This document shows positions 24,125-37,454 of a stretch of 64,000 nucleotides of DNA, in pieces. Each line of letters opens with the position of its first letter. Position 1 is the first letter of the stretch. Source of the stretch: Gnetum montanum. Taxonomy: Eukaryota > Streptophyta > Gnetopsida > Gnetales > Gnetaceae. The DNA lies in NCBI GenBank assembly GCA_015680685.1, contig MNCI01000106.1, forward strand, positions 65,964 through 129,963. Reading direction: 5' to 3'. The notes beneath the pieces were generated by a model. That model was not told where the DNA came from, made no database searches, and was given only the letters and a program-made list of their open reading frames with translations. The position numbers and the translations under genes are program-made.

Positions 24125-24760
24125 GTGGCTGGTCACCCTGCTCCTACCTCATCCTCTACAAACCATTTCATTGAGAACCCTTCAAACCAAATGTTGCCCA
24201 AAATCCATACTATTATGTTTACTTATGTCATATTAGATTGGATTTGGGCTAGCAACCTTTCTAGGAAATTAGTTGATTCTAGAAATCCTCCTATCTATTT
24301 ACAGATTGTTGAAAATGAACCATGTAAAGCTCTTCTTGATTTAGGTTCCAGTGTTAACTTGATTTCTCATGAGATGTATACTACCTATAACTTGCCATCT
24401 CTCAAGAATAGTAATATCCAATTGGAATTAGTAGACCAATCCATCACTGTTCCATTGGAACTAGTAGAAGACATTGTGATCACTATTTATGGGTGATGTT
24501 ATCCTAATAATTTTCTAGTAATCAAGGTTGAGCACCATAAGGGGGACTTCCTAATCATTATGAGAAGGGCATGGATAAGCATTGTTGATGTAAGAATGGA
24601 CATCAGAGATCTTTTCCTAGGAATATCTAAGAAAAATACATTTGGAAGGATCAAGAAGGAGTGAGTTCCATGCATATCATACAATGATATAGGGTGCAAT
24701 TGCATGCAGAAACTCTGGTCTATGAAATGAGCATCTATTTTCACACGTAGGTAGTGTGCA
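24125..24760 (+). pseudogene. E2 aspartic protease, broken
   Basis: A 123-codon open stretch contains VILDWI, the active-site block LLDLGSSVNLIS near 24338 and the flap region DQSITVPLELVEDIVITIYG. The catalytic triad reads Asp-Leu-Gly rather than Asp-Ser/Thr-Gly, a probable inactivating change. A stop follows at 24494-24496; the IIMRRAW block continues beyond it. Confidence 0.87.
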
Positions 24761-24823
24761 CATGAAGCAGATATTCAAAGGTGTTTATATGCAACAATTA
24801 CAAAACAAAAAGGTACCTAGTGG

Positions 24824-25980
24824 TTGATCACTGATTTTGAAAGTAGCATAACATGCATGGAATCTATTAATAGCCTAACATGCACTTATGTCGCAAGCAT
24901 GGATGAACTAGAGCAACTTCATCACCAACTCTTTGATATTGAAAATGATGATATTAGTTGGGAAGAATTGGAGATCCCTAAGAATTTCAAACAAGAGTCC
25001 CTATAGTTAAAAACTCTACCTCCTAACCTAGATTATGCATTCTTGAAAATGGCAAGCTGATCATACTTAATGCCAAACTTTCTCCTAAGTAAAAAACAAA
25101 ATTGTTGAAAGTGATCAATAGATGGCCATTAGCTTTTGCTTTGTCATATCTTGAACTCATTGGAATTGATCCACAGATATGCCAGCACTGCATTTATACT
25201 GATCTATCCATAAAGCCAAGGAGGCAACCACAACAATGATTGAATCCAAAATTAAAGCAAATCATCAAAGAGGAGATTGAGAAACTCCTCAAGGTAGGGT
25301 TGATCTACCCCATTACAAATAGTAAGTGGGTCAATCTACTCATGATAGTGCTAAAAAAAAGTGACAAAGTGTGAGTTTGTATCGACTTTAGACTATTAAA
25401 TATGGCAACATTCAAAGATAATTTTCATTTTCATTTGTTAATCAAGTGTTGGAATCCATATCTAGGCATTGCTATTACAATTTTTTGGATGGTTATAGTG
25501 GTTATAACCAAATCTAGATTGCAATAGAAGACCAAGCCAAAACAACATTCATGAGTCCCTAAGGGATCTTTGCATATCATAAAATACCTTTTGGTCTATC
25601 TAATGCTCCTACAAATTTTTAACACTTGGTCTTAAGCATCTTTTAGTAGTAAATCAGTAGCAGAGTAGAAGTCTTTGTGTATGACTTCTCCACTTATGGT
25701 GCTACATTCGAGCAAGCCTTGGACTACCTTGAGTAAGTACTCAAAAGATGTGTGGAAATAAACTTGTGGCTCAATTAGCAAAAGTGCTATCTCATGGTTT
25801 AAGAAGACATTATATTGGGGCATAGAATTTCACAAGAAAGGATTGAGGTAGAGCTTGAAAACATAAGGATCATCCAAGGAATCACTCATAAATCAGAAAT
25901 TGTAAAAGATGTTTGGTCATTTCTTGAACATACTGGCTATTACCAGTGATTTATAGAGAATTTCTCTAAGATCAAAAAAT
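24824..25980 (+). pseudogene. E2 reverse transcriptase, broken
   Basis: A linker (ISWEELEIPKNFKQESL) leads into the fingers (KLLKVGLIYPI, about 25290), the YNQI and TTFMSP blocks (about 25510-25560) and IPFGLSNAP. The catalytic box is VFVYDFS near 25668, where Athila-like RTs have FMDDF, so one catalytic Asp is lost. The thumb and connection follow to about 25980. Several stops lie at expected Gln/Glu positions. Confidence 0.88.
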
Positions 25981-26470
25981 CATTGGTCGAATTAACAAAG
26001 AAGAATGTTTCATTTGTTTGGACCAAGGAATGTGAACATGCATTTCAATAATTAAATGGAAAACTCATAGAAACTCCAATTCTACAAGCACCGGATTGGT
26101 TCAAATCATTCCATATCATGTTGAATGCATTTAATTATGCCTTGGGAGCTATGCTTATGTAGTTGGATGATAAAAAATGTCCATATTATATCCATTACAC
26201 AAGCCAAAGCATTATGGATGCGTAGCTTAATCACACCACCACAGAGAAAGAACTGATGGTGGTGGTGTATGCTCTGGAAAATTTCAAGTACTATGTGCTT
26301 GGATATAAAGTGTTTGTGCACACTAACCATAGTGTAATTTTCTTCTTAATAAACAAGCCACCAGTAAGCCCTCATATCATACAATGGCTTGTGATCTTGT
26401 AGGAATTCAATCTCACAATGGTTTCAAAAGAAGATTGAGAATGTGGTCGTTGACCATCCCTCTTGGTTAC
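25981..26470 (+). pseudogene. E2 RNase H, broken
   Basis: VSFVWTKECEHAF opens the domain. The first catalytic block reads MLNAFNYALGAML (Asp>Asn relative to E1). TTTEKELMVVVYALE and VHTNHSVIFFL follow, the latter also with Asp>Asn. A frame change precedes the expected ADHLSRL end near 26440. Position and order are the same as in E1. Confidence 0.87.
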
Positions 26471-26599
26471 GATGGGATGACAAATAGGAGGAGAGCCTAC
26501 TCTCTAATTAATTCCTAGATAAACTCCTCTTTGCTAGTGCAATTAATGAACAGATGCCCATAGAATCCAAATGGTATGATAACATCCTTACCTTCTTAC

Positions 26600-27800
26600 T
26601 CAGGAAATTCCATAAGATCTAGATTATAGAATGAAATAACAATTGTTGCATTGAAGTAAGCACTTTATGGAAATCAATGAACACCTTTACAAGGTGTGCA
26701 CCAATGGCCTAGTTCGTTGGTATTTCCATAATGTGGATCAATTGTGCATTATCTAGGATGCTCACGAAGGCCCTTGTGGAGGCCACTATGCAAGGAGACT
26801 CATGGCCATAAAAATCATGAAGGTAGGATACTATTAGCCCACAATCTTCAAGGATGTCCACTAGTTTGTTTGATCCTATGAACACTGTCAACATGATGGT
26901 TGGATGACCACACGAATGGAGGGTACTCAACAATGGGTTCAACCACTAAAAATCTTTGACATATGGGGCATAGATTTTATGGGTTCCATCACACCCATGT
27001 ATAATAGAAAGGCCTATATTATCATAGCCATTAAATATTGTACCAAATGGGTTGAAGCAGCAGCTATCATTGATTTCAAATCATCACTGCTACTCAATTT
27101 GTACAGTAGCACATTGTAAATAGGTTTGGGGTGCCACATGCACTAATTTCTAACAATGAAACATACTTCACAAGCATCACTTTTTGGAAACTCATGTAAT
27201 GCTTGGGGGTTGAACATAAATTAACAACACCCTATCACCTCAAGCCAATAGTTAAGAAGAGGTTACTAACAAGGAGATCACAAATATTCTAACAAGAAAT
27301 GTTAGCAAATATGCCCTTTGGGGCTACCGCTCAACATGGAAACTCCCTATTGGCTACTCTTCCTATGAGTTGGTGTACAAAAAACTTTGAATGCTTCCAA
27401 TTCAATTTGAGCTCTATGCACTCTCAACAACTTATGACCTAGACCTTGATCTAAGTCTAGTACAAAAAGAAAGACTAATCAACCTACATGTACTAGAGGA
27501 AAATATATTAGTGGCCTTGTCCTTGAATAAAGTGCACAAGGCATTCAACAAACAATAACATGACCTAAGAATCAGAAGGATCAAACTTCAACTTGGAGAT
27601 AAGGTCCTTTATTAAAATCCCATACATGTTTCTCAAAAAACCAAATTCCAAACATTTTGGGAGGGGCCTTATATAATTAATGAAACCTTTCCTTTTGGGT
27701 CCATGATCATATACAAACTTGAAAGCCCAAATAAGAAGTAGTTAGTCAACATCCAATAGGTAAAGCTTTTCCACAAGCCTAAGCAAGCCAGTGCAACAAA
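26600..27800 (+). pseudogene. E2 integrase, broken
   Basis: The zinc-binding region (AHEGPCGGHYARR, about 26760) is followed by a core with IDFMGSITP (about 26970) and KYCTKWVEAAAII. The second catalytic block reads ISNNETYF, with Asp>Asn. The Glu block (EEVTNKEI, about 27255) is kept. The C-terminal module contains WEGPYIINETFPFG near 27660-27700, the GPY/F motif. Stops and frame changes disable it. Confidence 0.88.
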
Positions 27801-29650
27801 TACCTCAACATACTTTTCTAATTTGTGTTAATAAACCTTTTGTGCTAATAGAACATAGTGGTGTTGTAGTTGTTGTTAATGGTGATTTGTGCTTAACATT
27901 TTTGTTTGCTAATGTCTAGTTTCTATTTTTCAATTTTTGTACCAATGACTAAGGCATGGTCTCTTTTTCATGGCATAGGCAACGAGTCCACGACATCCAC
28001 CCATCCACAAAAAATCTATGATTTTTCTTATTTTGGGAATACGAGGTTATTTTATTAAATAAACCTTTAATAAATTTGTAACCTTGTTAGTTTCAATAAT
28101 TAGGAAGGATTCAAAGGTTTGCACAAGGTGTGACTTCAAGGGGACTCAATACTCTTTGTACTCTTTTACTTACTTAGGTGCATGAGTCGTTTCATGGATT
28201 TATTACCATTTTATGTTGATCATAAATAGGAAGTTAAATAAGTCTTTGCATGGTATGGTTCCCATCCTAAAAAAAAAATAAAAGAAACAAAAAAAATTTT
28301 TAAAAATGAAAAAAATGGTGGGAATCCAAAGCACACCCCTTAGACAAATAAATGGACTACAAGCACTAGTTATGGGACTAGAAGAACATGTTACCCATGC
28401 GTGAGAGTTCCCTCTAACTAAGGTCCTTTCTCACATTCTACTTCTCTTTTCTTCTCCTTAAGGAATAGTGGTTGTTCTATGGGAGCACTCTTATGTCTCA
28501 ATGGGATGGATCAGTCTTGGAGTGGCGATGCGAAGTCACTGAAAGTGATTGGTTTTGGTCTAGACTGAGGATGGATCTACTTAGATCATTTAAACACAAA
28601 TCCACAAGGGACTTCTTATGATCTCAATTTAGAACTACATTCCACTTTCTCCATCATCCATCCATGCAACCCATAACTCACCTCATTGCTAGTGTTCATG
28701 TTTTTGTTTAGTGTCTTTGTCTGACATACTTGAATTCTTTGATAAAATCTTTCAAGTTTTGGTCCTTAGCTTTTATAGACCATTAATCATCAATGGGGTC
28801 CGTAGAGTTCTAGGATTGAGGTTATGTAAGGGCAAATAGGGCATGTGCCTGCTCTAGGGAGGATCCACTTGCATATCTCTTGATTGGCTTTGTTAAGCAT
28901 CTTATCCTTAAGCATTTTTACAATTAGAATCTTTCATTCAGCCATATTCTACATTCAACCATGTGCTCCTTTAAGTATTTTCTTCAATTCACACATTCTC
29001 CATCAAATTTTTAAATTTTTTAGCTTTTAAAGATCCTATTCAATGATTTTATCATATTGTTGGCTTCTTTGGGACTTCATAGATCCCAAATTCATTCAAA
29101 AATTCCTTATATTTTTTGAAATATTCAAATTTAAAAGTTTTTTTATGGACCCCATAAACGGGGCCTTGTTGATAGAGCTCATGCATATACATGGCACCAT
29201 CGATGTAGCACAAAAATCCTATATATATGCATGACCCTCTTTGAAATTTTCACATTTTCTCTCAAATATTGAAGGATTTTTTTGTAGTTTTTAGAGGCAT
29301 AACTTCCTAACAATTTATTTGAATCACTTCGTTCTTTGATCGTGTAGTTCCCAGAGGTAAGCTCTTAGTCATGGGGGAAACAAATGTGTTGTTTTTGATA
29401 GAAAAAGTTTCAACATTTTCCTAACTCCCACAAAGGTTTGACTAGGTAATCAACATTAAAACACAAAATTACAAGAGTGAAACCTTTCCAATGAGCTCTA
29501 GTGATAGTTATAATAAAAAATTAATTAATAAAATAATTAATCTACAATGGTCCAACTGTAGCCAAGTGTAACTAATTAATGAGATAAGATATCCAAATAT
29601 TCTAAGTTGCACATTATATCTACTAATCCACAGATGTGTTATGATTACAA
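27801..29650 (+). other. E2 post-pol spacer
   Basis: This noncoding region between integrase and the extra ORF has counterparts in E1 (1-1071, reversed) and E5 (about 56.1-57.25 kb): GGGACTTCAAGGGGA-like, CATGTTACCCATGC and GGTCTAGA words occur in the same order. A short adenine tract lies at about 28268-28315. No gene was recognised. Confidence 0.65.
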
Positions 29651-31343
29651 ATGGCACCAAAAGGTAAACACACATAGGAAGGAGGACCGTCTCAACCTAG
29701 GGAAAAATGACCAAGAACTAGAAGGGGCCAAGAACATGCCTAAGAAGAACTAATTGCAACCCATGCTATAGGGCCCCTTAGGGAGGAGGTTGAAGTGGAG
29801 CCTATTCATCAGATTTTAGAATAGACGATAGCAATAGAGCATTCCCATTAGGACAAGGCACTAACTTAATAAGAAAACCTTGAGGTGACCTTGATAGAAG
29901 TTTGCTTAAACCAAATTAGATCAAGGGAGGTCTAGAAAGTAGTGCTTCAAGAGTTAAAGTTTATCTCTTTCTTGGAGCAAGCACCTAAAGAGGTATAGGA
30001 CCAACTAAAAATATTTTTCATGTGGACAATTATGACTTCCAACTAGGAGTGGTACATGGGAGAGATGTTCTTATTTTGGAGCAATAGGCAGGCCAATTCA
30101 ATGATCAAGATTAAGGACATTTCTGTGTCCTACTCAATGCAAGCCATTATAGAGGCACTTGGATTGCCTAAAACTAGGAAGAATCTCACTGAATTTCAAT
30201 GTAGGTAGGTCCCAACATTAAAATGGAATCGGTTCAATGTTTCTATGGTGTCAACCATAAGGAGTATGGTACACTCACACTTGTAGAAAGAATCTACTAC
30301 AAGATTTCAATCTTTCAGCTAAATCCCATGGTGAGGCCTAGCAAGATCATTGCTTTTCTTGCCCATGCATGTGCCACTCTGAGTTGAAGATTTCTAGTCA
30401 ACCTTCCACAACTAATCTATGTGGAGATAGAGAATTAGTTCAAGGAGAATGAACATGGAAGGAAGGAACTTCCCTTCCCATGCCTTATTAGAAAACTATG
30501 TTGAAGAGGAGGAATAACCTGCTATACTAATGATGTTGTTCGAAGTGCTCTAACTGCTAATTGGGTAGAGATGATGAAGGAAAAACCTCCAACAATAATA
30601 ATCCAAGAAGAGGAGTAGTAACCACCACTTCCACCTTTCACTTAGAGAATAGTGATGGACATCACTACAACATCCCAATAATTACACAAGTTCTAATAAT
30701 GGCTCTTGAGTGAGTAAGAGCAATAGGTAGGTGTAAGTGATGGAGACCCATTTGTGTATTGGCCTCTGATGAATCACCTAGATGAGGTGGCTCAAATAGT
30801 TAACCATATGGGGGAGGTGGATAGTTTTTTTCTACCCAACAAATGCAGTTGTCCATGAGGATGAATCCTAGTGCTAGAGAGATAATGGTATGTCTCTTAG
30901 AATATTAGTAATTCCGAAAGATTTAAGGAAATGTTGTGACCTTGTTGGTGCACTTGGAGGAGGGTGAGGGGGAAACAATTTTTGTGATGCAGAACTAAGG
31001 GCAAGAAATAGCAACAAAGGTGATTATTGATAGATTGCTAACACACTCAATGCACCTATGACGTTTGTACCATACATCATTGCACTTAAAGATGTACAAA
31101 CACTTGTAGGGACCATAAGCAGTAGACTAAGTGCAACACAGCATGAACAACTACTAGACTAATTAATAGGAACTAGGTAACCACTTCTAGATGTCTTTGA
31201 TCTTCTAGATAGTATAAATGCAACATAGTCAGAGCTACTAGAGGTAAAGGGTAAGAATATTATTTTGGAAGGGCAACTTGAAACAACCAAGGATTTGAAT
31301 TAATGCTTGGCTGTAGAAGTTACTAAACTATGAGCCTAGATTA
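29651..31343 (+). pseudogene. E2 extra post-pol ORF (ORF3), first part
   Basis: An ATG at 29651 opens a lysine/arginine-rich reading frame (MAPKGKH) with many stops. A recognisable segment at about 30030-30240 (EWYMGEMFLFW, SYSMQAIIEALGLP) resembles the conserved block of the extra ORF carried by plant Athila/Tat elements. Athila elements are known for an env-like ORF here, but I saw no convincing membrane segment. The frame is interrupted by E3 at 31344-31348 and resumes at 48005. Confidence 0.6.
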
Positions 31344-31348
31344 CTGAC
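31344..31348. repeat. E3 target-site duplication, left copy (CTGAC)
   Basis: CTGAC precedes the TGAAACACC start of E3 and equals 48005-48009, which follows its CTACA end. Confidence 0.9.
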
Positions 31349-31389
31349 TGAAACACCACCAAATCTAGACTATGGCATATTGATTACAA

Positions 31390-32150
31390 TTTTTTCTAAG
31401 TGCTGGGACTATGCTCTCCACTACCCTAGAGTGTATCTAGCCTCTCATGGATAGTGTAGTCAAAACGAAGGTCAGTTTTGCAATTTTCTCTAAGTGTCAG
31501 CACAAAGCCAGTTGCTACAAAGTTTTCTAAGTGCTGGGACTATGCTCTCTCCTAGTCTAGAGTGTAGTCAAAAGTAGTTAGCATGAAGGCCAATTTTTGT
31601 AAATTTTACCAAGTGTTGAGACTACGCTCGACCCTAGTGGAGAGCATAGTCAGTCTCTTGTGGAAAGCGTAGTTAACTAAAAGGCCAATTTTTGCAATTT
31701 TTTTCTAAGTGCTGAGACTACACTCTTCCCCATATGGGAGCGTATTCAGCCTCTAGTGAAGAGTGTAGTCAGCATGACAACAGCTTTTTGCAAATTTTTC
31801 TAAGTTTAGGACTACGCTTTCCCCTAGTCTAGAGTGTAGTTAAACATAGTTAGCTAGAATAGTCTCTAGTAGCCTTCACAGCATAACAATGTCACTTAGC
31901 TCAGCTCCAACTCACCTTCAGCAAGTGTAGTTAGAAAAATGCTTCTTTTTGTGTCCCCAACCCAAAATTATAACTATGCTCGACCCCATGTGAGAGCGTG
32001 GAGAGCGTAGTTTCCAAGGTTTATTTTTCTAGGTACCTTATGGTCCTATTGATGCATATACATGTAGTTGGTAGCATAGTCATAGTTTTGCAGTCTTGCA
32101 GAGTTTGGTAGAGCATAGTGAAGCACAACACCACCAGCCCAGTGGAGAGC
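31390..32150. repeat. U3 array of GACTAYGCTCTCC and inverted GGAGAGCRTAGTC words
   Basis: Words occur in both orientations at irregular spacing, for example near 31407, 31446 (diverged), 31530, 31622, 31655, 31708, 31805, 31974, 32000 and 32140. Adjacent opposite copies can pair into hairpins. Related copies recur at 33190-33430 and 41640-43010. Confidence 0.75.
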
Positions 32151-32228
32151 ATAATTGGGTGAAAGCGTAGTCCCAGCTGTCCCCTCTATCACGTGGTAGC
32201 TATCCCACATCTTCTGCTAACCCTAGGC

Positions 32229-32237
32229 CTATAAATA
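32229..32237 (+). promoter_or_regulatory. TATA box in the E3 5' LTR
   Basis: CTATAAATA is followed by CCTATG; the 3' LTR has CCATAAATAC at 47301-47310 in the same context. Confidence 0.6.
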
Positions 32238-32916
32238 CCTATGCTATCAAAGTTTTAAGGGTTGGAAAATTGGCAAATCAAAGACTTGGTAAACCTAAGT
32301 AGTGTTTGGGAAAGAACCAAAGGCATATTGGCAAAGTTGTAGACCACTGCAGTCTACCGGAACATTGCAGCCAATGGTACATTGCAACAACCAACTTGGC
32401 AGATGTAGACTCCTTGGTAGAACACCGATCTTTGTAGCTAAACACCCTTAAGACTATGACTACATTGTCCACTATGCCTATTTTACATCGTGTACCTTCT
32501 AACCCCTTTTGGTGTTAACTATGCTCAACCCCATTTGGGGTGGTGTTCTTCTTCTCTCTTTCTCTTTCTTCACATTTTTTTTTTGTTTTATCGCATAGTT
32601 GCACCTAAAACTATGTTTTGGTGGTGATCTACACATGTTGATACCATCCACTTCACTGAAACTCTTGACTACACTCGACTCCATTAACACTGTTAACACA
32701 GTTGATACCGCTTGAGCACTTAGCATCATTTCGCATTAACATTACGACTAATCATGGTACATTCCTGTTGCATCTAGTAAGTCCCTACTCAATCAGCTAG
32801 ACCATTCAAGGCATCCCGTCTCTACCTCCAGTAGGCCCTTGCACAAACTCAGGGTTAGGTTGTGCACCCATGGACCTTGGTGTTTCAATTGCCAACGTTT
32901 TGATCACTATAGTTTC

Positions 32917-32935
32917 TAGTGCTAGAAGGAGGGCT
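32917..32935 (+). other. E3 primer-binding-site candidate
   Basis: TAGTGCTAGAAGGAGGGCT begins six bases after the LTR end. E4 has TGGTGCTAGAAGGAGGGCT eight bases after its LTR end. Shared sequence at this position in two otherwise different elements points to tRNA priming; the tRNA was not identified. Confidence 0.65.
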
Positions 32936-34480
32936 AGAACCATTTTCTTTTTCAAACTTCATTATGGTTGTCTCATGTGCTCTTTGCATCATTGTTGTTG
33001 GCTTCAGGCCAACATGGATCGTAACACTCCTATGGACCTACTGCGCATGCAGCAATAGTTGGATCTTAGGCTAGCATAGGCATGGTCTATTGATAAGTTG
33101 GTGTAGACTGGACCCTATTGTTGGTTCCCCTGGAACCTCGCATAGCAACCCAAAGCATACATATACAATGTTTACCAAATTCCTAATGCTTTTAGTTGGA
33201 GCATAATTAGCTCCAATGTAGAGAGCATAGTTAGCTTTTTGGTATAGACAATGTAGTCCACCCTAATATAGAGAGCATAGTTAGCTCCAATGTAGACAGT
33301 GTAGTTAGCTCCAACATAGAGAGTGTAGTAAGCTCTAGCATAGAGAGCATAGTCAGATTTTTGGCATAAATAATTTAGTAAGCTCTAGTGTGGAGAGCAT
33401 AGTCAGCTCTAGCGTAGAGAGTGTAGTCAGTGGTGTTAGTAGTATTTCATGATCAATGACCCTTGTAGTCCCCTCTGGCAACTTAATCCACATCCATGAA
33501 CCTAGAACCACCTTTAACGTTAGTCCTAAGCACACTCACCATCTTGTCCATCCAATAAGAGACCAGGATTAACAACCTTGGGAATCTTATAATGGTATAT
33601 CTAAGGCAATCCCTTAGGCTATGTGGTCAAGACCCAGAGTACATCGTGCTAAGTGACGAACAATAGAACTTTATATGCATAAAGATTCAAGTAGGGCTAC
33701 TTGTAGACTACTTGAACTTGAAGCAAAAGAAGGCTACGAGATTATCTAGTAGAATGAATTAGAGTATATTCCCTTATCACTTGATATCGTCCTGCTCATA
33801 AAGCCCTACTATTGTATGTTAGCCTAGCTCATCTGAGCAGGCAAGTGCAACATAGGAACAGACTATGAGAAGCCCCTACAAGAAGAAGAGGATGAGTTCA
33901 AAGCTCACACCAAGCATGAGGGCTCTTTCCACATCATCTTCCAATGAGTGAGCCCTGGTCTAGCTATCCCATAGTTTCATTTACTTATTCTCCTTAAGAT
34001 GGCTGTAGCCCAGTGTCACCTTCTAGGTCAATGCCTATGATAGCGACACATCAGACACAACATACACATTACGATGTAGTAGCTCCCTTTAGCTTTCCTA
34101 GAATGGCATCATTGCCATCCATTTAGCCATCGCTGCCTGATGTAATTTTGTTAGCTCAACTACACTTCCATGTAGGGCTTAGCTTTAGGCCCTAAGCAAG
34201 TTAAGCATCCTATGTCTTACCTATTTCATTAGTGCCCCTGGAGCTAGCCTAAGCCATGTATGCATTGCCTACCCCAATCACTGTCCCTATAGCATAGTCC
34301 ACACATCAAGCATATTCTATGGTTTCACAACCCACAACTAGGCCATGGATCACACAACCAATCCAACAACAAATTGTGCAACCAACATAGCTGACTAGAA
34401 CATCTTACAACTTAGACTAGGCATTCTAGATGATTCAAAGCCTAATAGAAGAGATGAAGTGACTCAAAGTGATGGACTAT
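32936..34480 (+). other. E3 leader and gag N-terminal region
   Basis: A reading frame starting MDRNTPMDLLRMQQ (33013) is rapidly lost to stops. At 33190-33430 about eight copies of AGAGCATAGTTAGC/AGTCAGC interrupt it. The remaining proline/serine/glutamine-rich sequence could be the Gag N-terminal region but is too broken to read. Confidence 0.5.
33190..33430. repeat. Internal minisatellite of AGAGAGCATAGTYAGCTC units
   Basis: Roughly eight copies spaced about 25-35 bases (near 33195, 33222, 33265, 33290, 33320, 33345, 33392, 33415). They repeat the motif of the E3 U3 array in one orientation. Confidence 0.8.
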
Positions 34481-36180
34481 CAAAGTGATGGACTTTTACT
34501 AGGATGATCTTATAAGTCTTGTGGTCCCACCCCTAACTCTTCTAGCTAGAGTCCTACTACATTAGTTCATCAAATACAATGATGAGGAGGACCCCAATGC
34601 ACATTTGGTCACATTTAGATATGAGTGTTTGCTATTACAATTATGGATGCATGCCATCATACATGTTTTTACGATGTCACTCATTGGCAAGGTGTTGGAT
34701 TAGTATTGTGCATTGCCTAGAAGCTTTATTTCCTCTTTGGAGGATCTTCTAAGCCAATTTGTAATGCATCTCAAATACAACTTGAAGCTAGAGACGACTT
34801 TGGACTAATTGATGTAAATCAAGCAAGGTCACCTAGTGCTTATGCAAAAATTCATTCAACATTGGAGTGCCTCGTTAAATGAAATATGAGAGTTGATAGT
34901 CAAAACACAACTCCTGGTCATCTTTAAGGGCGTAGTCAACGACTTCATAAAGTTGAAATTGTATTACTTAGGCTCACAATTCCTAAGTCAAGCCTTTACT
35001 CAAACCAAGAGCATACAAGATGTGGCAGAAGCCAGTAAGGACCTAGCCTATGTGGCCTACAAAAACCAGCATGCAAGAAGGGACAAGGATAAGGGAAAGC
35101 AGAATGCAATGGTGGAAACTATGGCCAAAGAGGCCAAAGCAACCAACCTAAGGCCAACAACTAGGCAACCCAAAGTCATGGCTAACAACAAAGCTACCAA
35201 CCCTAGCACCACGACAACTAACCAGCCCACGTCATCGGTGGCCATAACACAAGCTATTCCAAGGCCTAACTTTGAGCTTAAGGATTACTCAAAGTACACC
35301 CCTTCAGAGTTGTTGGACCAACTATTAAAAGTAGAATGCATCCTATACAAGAAAATGTCTAAGAATGCTTATAGAAAACACAATAGGTATTGCAAGATAC
35401 TAAGGAATTTTATGTTAGTGACACCAAATGAGCCCCCTATCCTGAGGCATTTTAAGCTGGATTTATTTTTCCACTACCACTTGTTGCTTGACCATAATAC
35501 CAATTTTTGCATAGCTTTGCAGGATGATCTGTAAAGAATGATTGACAGAGGTGAGCTAGTACTTGACACTGCTAACCCAATTAGACCTTAGAACCAATCT
35601 ATGAGAGTATACAATGAACCTTTAAATGCTGATGACATCAATAATGTCATAAACACTATCAGTGTTAATGACAATTCGAGAGTAGTGCAATGGCCATTTA
35701 TGGTTTGTGTGTCCTCTGGTAGTGCAAGGGTCCCCTCGGCCCCCATGGGTTTGAGGCCTCCTTTCATCATTAGAGTACCACCTCAAGCGCCCACAATGCT
35801 CTTCGTGGTTAAGGTCCCACAACATGTTGCAAAAACAACTTTTAACCATCCTTTGTCATTAGTATGCCACAACATGCTAGCCCCTCACCTACTTGAAGCC
35901 TGGTAGTGGACAACACATTGGTCCCTTCCCATCCAAGAGCCAACTTTGCTGGCAATGTGGGTAGATCCCTAAGGTGGCAGCACAGGAGACCTAATGAGCA
36001 TCTCGTAGATAAGATGATTAGGCAACGTCAAGACCAAAGAGTGCTAGGTTCACCAAAGCTAGTACCCATATTTGCAGTCCCCATGGCCAAGGTATCTGGA
36101 CAAGCCATAAAAAACAAATCATAAGGAAGAACTGAGGCTCCTAAACAAACCAAGCAAATAAAGCCCAAGTCACCTCTATG
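34481..36180 (+). pseudogene. E3 gag, broken
   Basis: The capsid-like block is read near 34570-34850 (FIKYNDEEDPNAHL, LPRSFISSLEDLLSQF). A 213-codon open stretch at 34893-35534 contains FIKLKLYYLGSQFLSQAF and a Lys/Ala/Thr-rich linker (about codons 55-120). NFELKDYSKYTPSELLDQLL follows, a block common before the protease of Tat-type polyproteins. Stops occur at 35532-35534 and beyond. Confidence 0.8.
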
Positions 36181-36559
36181 AGAGATCCATCTCTTAGGAC
36201 ACATGGAAGAATTCAAAGCCAATAGAAGCACAACTAATGGAAAAGACTTTGTGGATGCATTAACCCAAGTTAAGAAAGTACTCAAATAGAAGAACATAAT
36301 ATTGAGCTTGTATGTCCTAATCATGACCTTATGTGCCCATATTAAAGCACTGGTGCAGATGTTGACCTCCATTCCTATCACGAAGGACATCCCTGCAAAT
36401 GAGAAATTCATCCATGCAATGATGTTTCCTCCCACACCGCAAGAATCAAGTTCCGCATCCCTAGCATTTCGTGATGAACCAATTAAGATTAATCTTGAGA
36501 GGGGTGAGGCCATAAAAACCCCCATGATCATCACCATATTGTCGAGCCATGCAAGATTC

Positions 36560-37160
36560 TAAGCCTTTGTACATCATCATGGATAAATTAGGCCTTTGTG
36601 GATCAGATTAAATCGATGAAAATCATGTGTCTGAAATCCTTCAATGGATCATGCATGATTGCTAGGGGTACTATCACCATAGCCTTTGTGGCAGGGGAAT
36701 AATTCCCCACCATTTTTGAATTCATTATCATAGAGGAAATGCTGGGCTTTAACTGAATATTGGGCAGACCATGACTAGCCCAATTACAAGCCATCTCCTC
36801 TCCAATTCACAAAGAAATCTACCTCCCATACGAAGGTGGTGAAGTTATCATCCATGGTGATAATGCCACCCCTTTGGCCATCAACACTGTGAACATGGAG
36901 TAAGGGTCAAAGGTGGAGTTTCCTAATGATGCACCCGTAGCAAAGGATGAGAGTGAAACACATGAGGTGGACATGCCTAAAAAGATAGAAGAAGTTGGAG
37001 ACCTCCTAAAAGATGCCCTTTAGGTAGAATTGCCCTTTGACATAGCAAGCGGTCAAGGAGACTACCAAATAGTGCAATCCAGACCTTATGTGCCCCCTAA
37101 CCCGTGTCAAGTTAGGAAGCAACTGCACAACTAAGGTATCTCCTTAGTCCAACATGTGCT
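36560..37160 (+). pseudogene. E3 protease C-terminal region, broken
   Basis: Readable motifs: FNGSCMIARGTITIAFVAGE, FEFIIIEEMLGFN.ILGRP and ISSPIHKEIYLPYEGGEVIIHGD. The LGRP...HKxLxFP arrangement is that of the Tat retropepsin end. The active-site Asp block was not found cleanly. Reading ends near 37160, after which AT-rich DNA begins instead of RT. Confidence 0.75.
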
Positions 37161-37454
37161 AGGTGCCCACTTGCTATCTATTTTCACACACCTTGTATTT
37201 TACGTTTTTGCTTATGTCACATTAATTTCACTTAAATTAGCATTATTTTCTACTTACTATTGCTCATAGTATTATGCATTGGTTCACTTTATTTATGCAT
37301 TTGTTTGATTTTTTTATGCATTCATCTACTTTGTTTATGCACTCTTATTTAGTTTACCCTCTTGCAATTTATTAGGTTAATGGATGAAAAATATCAAAGT
37401 GCTTAAAAACTATAAATGCAGAAATCACCAAAAAGAGATATAGCAACACATGGC

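Larger units (their letters stand above)
31349..32911 (+). repeat. E3 5' LTR (about 1563 bp)
   Basis: The start is fixed by the TSD and the end by alignment to the 3' LTR end (GATCACTATA here, GGTCGCTACA at 48004). U3 is packed with ACTATGCTCTCC / GAGAGCRTAGTC words. A TATA box lies at 32229-32237. Its final 937 bases match 47048-48004. Confidence 0.87.

Noticed and set aside
35057-35245. Minus-strand hydrophobic ORF in E3 gag
   Set aside because: Antisense to the Lys/Ala/Thr-rich Gag linker; composition artefact.
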